A stretch of DNA of 9,390 bases from Hydrogenophilales bacterium (GTDB lineage Bacteria; Pseudomonadota; Gammaproteobacteria; Burkholderiales; Thiobacillaceae): positions 1 through 9,390 of the forward strand of contig JAABQE010000242.1 in NCBI GenBank assembly GCA_011391655.1, read 5' to 3'. This document shows positions 1-6,400 of this stretch, one piece after another. Under the pieces are notes generated by a model, which did not search any database, had not been told where the DNA came from, and was given only the letters and a program-made list of their open reading frames with translations. The position numbers and the translations under genes are program-made. Within the stretch, counting starts at the first letter, position 1; every line of letters starts with the position of its first letter.

Positions 1-435
1 GTCGGGAGCGGCAGCCAAGGTGGCAGCATCGTCATCGATGCGCAACTGTTGTTCCCGTGCCAAGCCCGAGAGACCGGCGTTGGTCGCGTCGGTGATGACC
101 AGTCGCACACCAGCGTCTTCAGCCATGTAGTGCAGGCGGTCCTTGGGAAAGCCTGGATCCAGCGGCACATAAGCAGCGCCCGTCTTCAGGATGCCCAGCA
201 GTGCGGGAACCAGGTCGGGACCGCGGGTCAGGCACACGCCCACCAGGCTGCCCGCGCCGATCCCTCGCCCCTGCAGCACCTGGGCAAAGCGGTTGGCCCG
301 CGACTCCAGCGCTGCGTAGCTGAGGGTCACGCCCTGGGCCACCAGCGCCACCGCATCAGGTGTGGCGGCCGCCTGGCGGCTCACCCATTGCTCCAGCCGC
401 GCGCGCGGCTCCAGCGGTACGGCTGTGTCGTTCCA
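1..435 (-). other. Domain: second adenylation domain A2, truncated by the window edge
   Basis: The C-A junction is marked by WNDTAVPLE (W2609). Early adenylation motifs follow: LSYAALESRANRFAQVL and LKTGAAYVPLDPGFP. The window ends at residue 2753, before TSGSTG and all specificity-determining residues. The substrate of this extension module therefore cannot be read. A PCP and further domains are expected downstream on the minus strand, to the left of this window. Confidence 0.95.
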
Positions 436-3400
436 GGCCAGCAGGCGTGGGTCCACCGTCGGGCTGGGAGGCGCGAGGCTGTCGTCCAGTGACTGGGCCA
501 GCGCCGTGCACTGTGCCAACAGCTCTGAAACCAGTTCGCGGGCCCGGCCGGCACTGACGAACTCGGTGCTGTAGTGCAGGTCGAGGCTGAGGCCCCCCGG
601 CTTTTCATAGAAGTTGAAGAAGACTTCACCCAGCAGACCGGCCTTGCGACCTTCGTGCAGTGACGCAGTCAGGGGGGCGTAGGCCGACAGGTCCACCAGG
701 GGGTTCAGATTGAAGTACACGCCCGTCAGCGGCGGCCGGTCGCCGCTGCTGCGCAGCCCGAGGGCGCGTGCCACCGTGCCCTGGGTCATCAGCGGATGGT
801 CCAAAGCATCCATCAGGTTGCTGCGCACGCGTCGCAAGAGGCTCGCCGCCGTATCTCCATTCATACATTGCAGGCGCAGGGGCAAGTCGAGCACGCCATC
901 ACCGACGAGCGGCCCGCGGCGTTTGAGGCTCTGTCCGGCATAGGGGATGCAAACGACGAAGTCGTTGCTGGCGGTGCGGCGCTGGAGCACCATCGTCACG
1001 GCGGTCAACAGCAACTGGAACAAGGTGGCGCCCATCGATTTGGCCTGTGCCCTCAGCTGCGCGAGCAATTGTTCGTCAATGCTTGAGCGCTCGGTGTCGG
1101 CGCCGTACTGGCGTGCTCCGGCTGGCACCAGGTCGCCGAGGGAAAGCGGTGGTGGTGGATTCGATAGATGCGCACGCCAGAAGGCCAGGTCGTCGAGCGC
1201 CTGCGGCCCACTGAATCGGGCCTGTTCTTCAGTGCCAAAAGTCAGTGGAGAAGCCGCTTCGTCCCATATTGGCGACGTGCCGGTGCTGCGTGCTCGGTAG
1301 GCCTGGGCAAGCTCGGCGTTAAACACGCTCGAAGCCCAGCCGTCGAAGATGAGGTGGCTGGCCACCAAGTGCACTACCGTGCGGCCGTCCGATAGCTGCA
1401 GCACGCTCACCGCAGCCAGCGGGGCTCGGTCCAACGGGAACGCATGGCCGTTCGATTCGCGGCAGAAATGGTCCAGCGCCTGATCGGCATCTTCCTGATC
1501 GCGCAGGTCGATATGGGCGATGTCAAAAGGCTGCGGCGGGGTCAGGCGCTGTAAGGGCTGCTCGGTGTCGAAGCAGATTCTGAATGCCTCGTGCCGGCGG
1601 AGCACATCGCGAAGCGCGAGTTCGAGCGCCGCGGTATCCACCTTGCCGGCCAGGCCGATGCAAATGGATTCGTTTAGCGCTCGGCGGGCAGCCGGGTCGA
1701 AGTTACCGGCCAGCCAGCGCTCAGTCTGTCCGGGCGCCAGTGGCCCTTCCTGCGCGCTGCGCTGCGGTGGCTCAGGCAGGCCGCCGTGCGGCGGCAGCGA
1801 ACCCTCGCGTGGCGTGATGAAGCCCAGGCGCATCAGCTCGTCGAGCGCGGCGGTGAAGACGTTGAAAATGCGGTCGGTGTCGTCGTCACCCGTGGCTTCG
1901 GTGAGGAAATGCCCGAACTGCTCGTACAGGTGTAGGCCATGGAAGCGCGCCAGCCAATAGAAAAGGCTGACGTTCTTCTGGCCTTCGTCCCAGGCCAGTC
2001 GCCAAAGTGATGCGCAGTGGACGGCCATCACCGGCGCGCCGCGAGCGGCAAATGCAGCGTTAAGTCGCGAGACCAAGGACTGCGTACGCCCGTTGATCTC
2101 GCGGTACAGCGCGGGCCCTGCGCGGCGGATGTGCAACAGCGAAGCCTTCGCTGCGGCCAGTGCGAGCGGATGGCGTACGAAGGTGCCGGCAAAGTAAGTC
2201 ACGCCGGCCTCGGGGTAGGAGGCGTCGCCGTATTGCCAGTGCCCACCGTCGAGTGCGTCCATCCAGCGCGTTGAGCCGGCGATCGCCGATAGCGGCAGAC
2301 CGCCACCGATGATCTTGCCGTAGCATGCAATGTCGCCTCGGATACCGTAGAACTCCTGTGCGCCGCCAGGTGCGACGCGGAAACCGGTGACACACTCGTC
2401 GAAGATCAGCGCGCAGCCCGCAGCGTCGCAAATCTCGCGCAGGCTCTGCACGAACGCGCGTGGCTGCAGCGTCGGCACCTTGTTCTGGATCGGCTCGATC
2501 ATGATCGCGGCCAGTTCATGCGCCCGCTCACGCAGAACGCGCAAAGAATCTTCGCTGGCATAGTCGAGCACGAGCATGTGCTCGACCGCACTCGGAGGAA
2601 TGCCTGGTGCCGCAGCCAACGAGCGCAACTGCTTGCTGCCGCGCACGATCACCTCGTCAACAATGCCGTGGTAGGAATTGGTGAAGATGGCCACCGTCTT
2701 TCGCCCGGTGACGGTGCGCGCAATACGCAGCGAGCCGACCACGGCTTCGGACCCGGTATTGCAGAACGCCACGCGCTCCATGCCGGTGAATTCCGAGATG
2801 AGCTCGGCGACTTCCGCTGACAGAGGGTGTTGCGGGCCGAGCTCGATGCCAGTCTGCGCCTGCTCGACCATGGCCTTCACAACGTCCGGCTGCTGGTAAC
2901 CGAGGAAGTTCGCGCCGAAGCAAGCCAGCAGGTCGATGAACTCGTTGCCGTCAAGGTCCCACATACGGGTGCCTTTCGAGCGATTGACCACCAGCGGATA
3001 GACCAGTTCTTTCCACAGAGGATTAAAGCCCGTGACCACGCGTGGGTCGGCCATGAGCTGCCGGTTCTTCTGACTGAAGGCCTTGGATTTGCCGAATTTG
3101 GCATCGCAGCGGGAAATGAACTCATCCAGCCAAGCGCGCTGGCTCGGGTTTAAGTCCTGCTGCGCTTTCAAGGTCAGCCGGGGAGATGCGCCGAAGGGCT
3201 TTTCTACCAGTGAGGCGTCTGGTACTGGCTGTGTGGCTGCGGCAGGCATTGCGGATGCAACTGCCGGGGCCGTGACTGGAGCCGGTGAGGCCACAGGCAG
3301 GCCCATGGCGACTGTAGTCTGTTGCGCGCCCAGCAGGGCCAGCTGCTGTGACATCAGCTGCATCTGCTGCGCAATGGTTTGCTGCAAGAAGTTCGCACCC

Positions 3401-6400
3401 ACGAGGGTGCCAGTGGCCGAGGCGCTGGCCAGCGGCGGGGTACCCGGCGGCATCGCAGCCTGCACGGCGGGTTGCAGAAGTGCTGGTGCGGACTGGGCGG
3501 CAGGTGCAGGTGCGAAACGGTCAGGCGCCAGTTCGACATCCAGGAAACGCGCCAGTTTGTCCACCGTGTCGAGGTCTTCCAGCAGCCGGCGAAAACGCAG
3601 CTTGATGCCGAAGATGCTCTCGATTTCGAGCGTGGCCTGGGTCAGCGACAGTGAATCCATGCCCTGATCAAGCAGGCTCTTCTCGCGCGAAATTTCCTCG
3701 GGTGACAAGCCTGAGACGTCGCCGAAGATTCGGTGAAGTTCGAGTTCGAGTCGCGGCAATCGGCTCATGAGGGTCCTCATTTCTGGCGTGGAAGGCGCAG
3801 CCTCGGAGACCGCTGGCATGCTATGGCGTTTGAACCAGAAGTTTTCGCCAGCGAAGGGGTAGGTCGGCAGCTGAGCCCGCCGGGCGCTACTCGGCACGGG
3901 CCAGGCCACCTCCACTCCATGGCACCACAGCTGGCCCAGGGCCTGAAGGGCATGGGTGGCAGCGTCGCCAGGTTTCTGCGCGCTGCCCAACAAGGGCACG
4001 TGCCTGGCCACGGTACCGCTGACGCGGCGATGTTGTCGCAGCAGGGCGCTCAAGGCCTGGCCAGGGCCGACTTCGACAAACACGGTATCGATCTGCTCGA
4101 GCTCACTCGTCACGGCACGGCTGAATTGCACCGGCGCGCGCACCTGTCTCGCCCAGTAATCAGGGTCGGTGGCTTCCTCTGCTGTCAAGGTGGCGCCGCT
4201 GATGCACGAGTAGACGCGAGTCTGCGGGGCGTGCAGGGCCACGCCACCCAAGGCGGTCTTCACCGCCGGCAGTGCGGGGTCCATCATCGCGCTGTGGAAG
4301 GCGTGCGAGACGGTGAGGGAACTGCTGCCGATGTTCTGAGCTTCAAGCTTCGTCGCCAGCGCGTCGATGGCCTCATGGGTGCCCGAAACAACGGTCAGCG
4401 TAGGCGCATTACATCCGGCAATCTCCACGCCTTGCGGCAGCATGGACCCAAGTTGCTCTGCGCCCGCGCGCACGGCCAGCATCGCTCCTCGGGGTTGTTC
4501 GGCCATGGCCTGCCCACGGGCGATGACGGCCGTTAGCGCATCTTCCAGAGACATTACACCGGCCAGGCAGGCCGCCGCATATTCGCCCACGCTGTGCCCG
4601 ATCATTGCGTCGGCCTTAACCCCGACGCTGGCCAGCCAGCTCGCCAACGCGAACGACATGCTGAAGAGCGCAGGCTGCGCATTGCGTGTGTCCGCCAGCT
4701 GGGCACCTGCATCGCCATTGCCGGGCTCATCCTCAATCAACCAGGGCAAGTAGTCGACACCGCTGATGCCTTTGATGACTTCCATGCAGCGGTCCAGCGC
4801 CTCGCGGAAGGCGGGGGCCTGGTCGTACAGGCCGCGCGCCATGCCGGCGTGCTGCGACCCCTGACCCGGAAACATGAAGACGAGCCTGGGGCGGCTCAAC
4901 GCCTGAACGGCGGCGGGCAGGTTACCCAATGCGGCAACAGCTTCAGGCATGCTGGCGGCCACAACGCTGGAGCGCTGCACTAGGGCTGAGCGCCCTCGCA
5001 TCAGGGTCGCTGCGACCTCGGTCAGACTGACCTCGGGATGGTGTCGAAGGTGGCTCGCCAGATCAGCTGCGCGTTGTTGCAGTGCCTGGGGACTGCGCGC
5101 CGACAAGGGAAGCAGAAAGACAGGAGTGGTAGCTGGCGCACCCAGCTGAGCTTGCTGTACGGTGACCGCTGGTGCCTCTTCTATGACGAGGTGCGCATTG
5201 GTGCCGCCGACGCCGAACGAGCTGACGGCAGCGCGCCGGGGCTGCTCACCACGTGGCCAAGGCGTAGTTTCGGCGATCACCCGGAATGGCGTGTGTTCCA
5301 GCCCAAGCTGGGGGTTCGCCTGCTGGAAATGCAGGGTGCGTGGGATCTGTTCGCGTTGCAGCGCGAGGCTGGCCTTGATCAGGCCCACAACGCCTGCTGC
5401 CGCAGCCAGATGGCCCAGGTTACTCTTCACCGAGCCGAGGCCGCAGAACTGGGTGTCGGTTGTGTCGGTCTTCCAGGCACGGCAGAGTGCCGCGACTTCG
5501 ATCGGGTCACCCAGTGCGGTGGCCGTGCCATGGGCTTCGACGTAGCCGATGCTTCGCGCGCTGACCTGAGCGTGGTCCAGCGCCATGCGGATGGCTGTGG
5601 CCTGCCCGTTGGCGCTTGGAGCCGTGAAACTGGCTTTGTCGCCGCCGTCGTTGTTCAACCCCACGCCGCGAATGACGGCATGGATCGTATCGCCGTCGGC
5701 CATGGCGTCTTCGAGACGTTTCAGCACCACCATGGCGCCACCACTGGAAAACACGGTGCCGGTGGCCGCAGCGTCGAAGGGCCGACAGTGGCCGTCGGCA
5801 GACTCCATACCGCCTTCGACATGCAGGTAGCCTGACTCTTGGGGCACGATGACGGTGGCACCACCCGCCAACGCCACATCGCATTGCCCGTCGGCCAAGG
5901 CATGCCAGGCTTGGGCCACTGCGACCAGACTGGTGGAGCAGGCGGTGTGGATGCTGACAGCCGGCCCGTTCAGATTGAGCCGGTGGGCGATGCGGGTGGC
6001 AACGTAGTCCTTCTCGCTAGCCAGCATGGTGGCAAATTCGCCAAACTGTTGCACCAGGGTGTTTTGTTCCTGGCGCAGCGCGGTGATGTAGCTGTTGTTG
6101 GACGTTCCCGCATAGACCCCGACGCGGCCACCGCTGTGCCAGGGGTTGATGGCGGCATGCTCCAGCGCGTTCCAGCTAAGTTCCAGCAGCAACCTTTGCT
6201 GCGGGTCTAGCACGGTGGCCTCGCGCGACGAGATGCCGAAGAAACCCGCATCGAAGCGAGCAGCGTCTTCCAGCACGCCGCGGGCAGCGACGAAATTGGG
6301 CCGCTCGCGCAACGACGCTGGCACCGACGAGTCGAGTTCCTCCGGAGTGAAATGGCGTATGCCTTCCCGGCCGTCCAGCAATTGCTGCCAGAAGGCCTCA

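Noticed and set aside
2060..2431. Minus-strand alternative frame rich in arginine
   Set aside because: It overlaps the aminotransferase core (PLP lysine region) in another frame and has the Arg-rich composition typical of a shadow frame.
3733..4536. Plus-strand frame of 267 codons, opposite the AT and ACP domains
   Set aside because: It is antisense to intact AT catalytic motifs (HAFHS and flanking AT sequence). Long antisense frames are expected opposite GC-rich coding DNA, and its protein shows no domain.
5038..5835. Plus-strand frame of 265 codons, opposite the KS domain
   Set aside because: It lies opposite the KS motifs EAHGTA and SNLGH in the real frame; no recognisable protein features.
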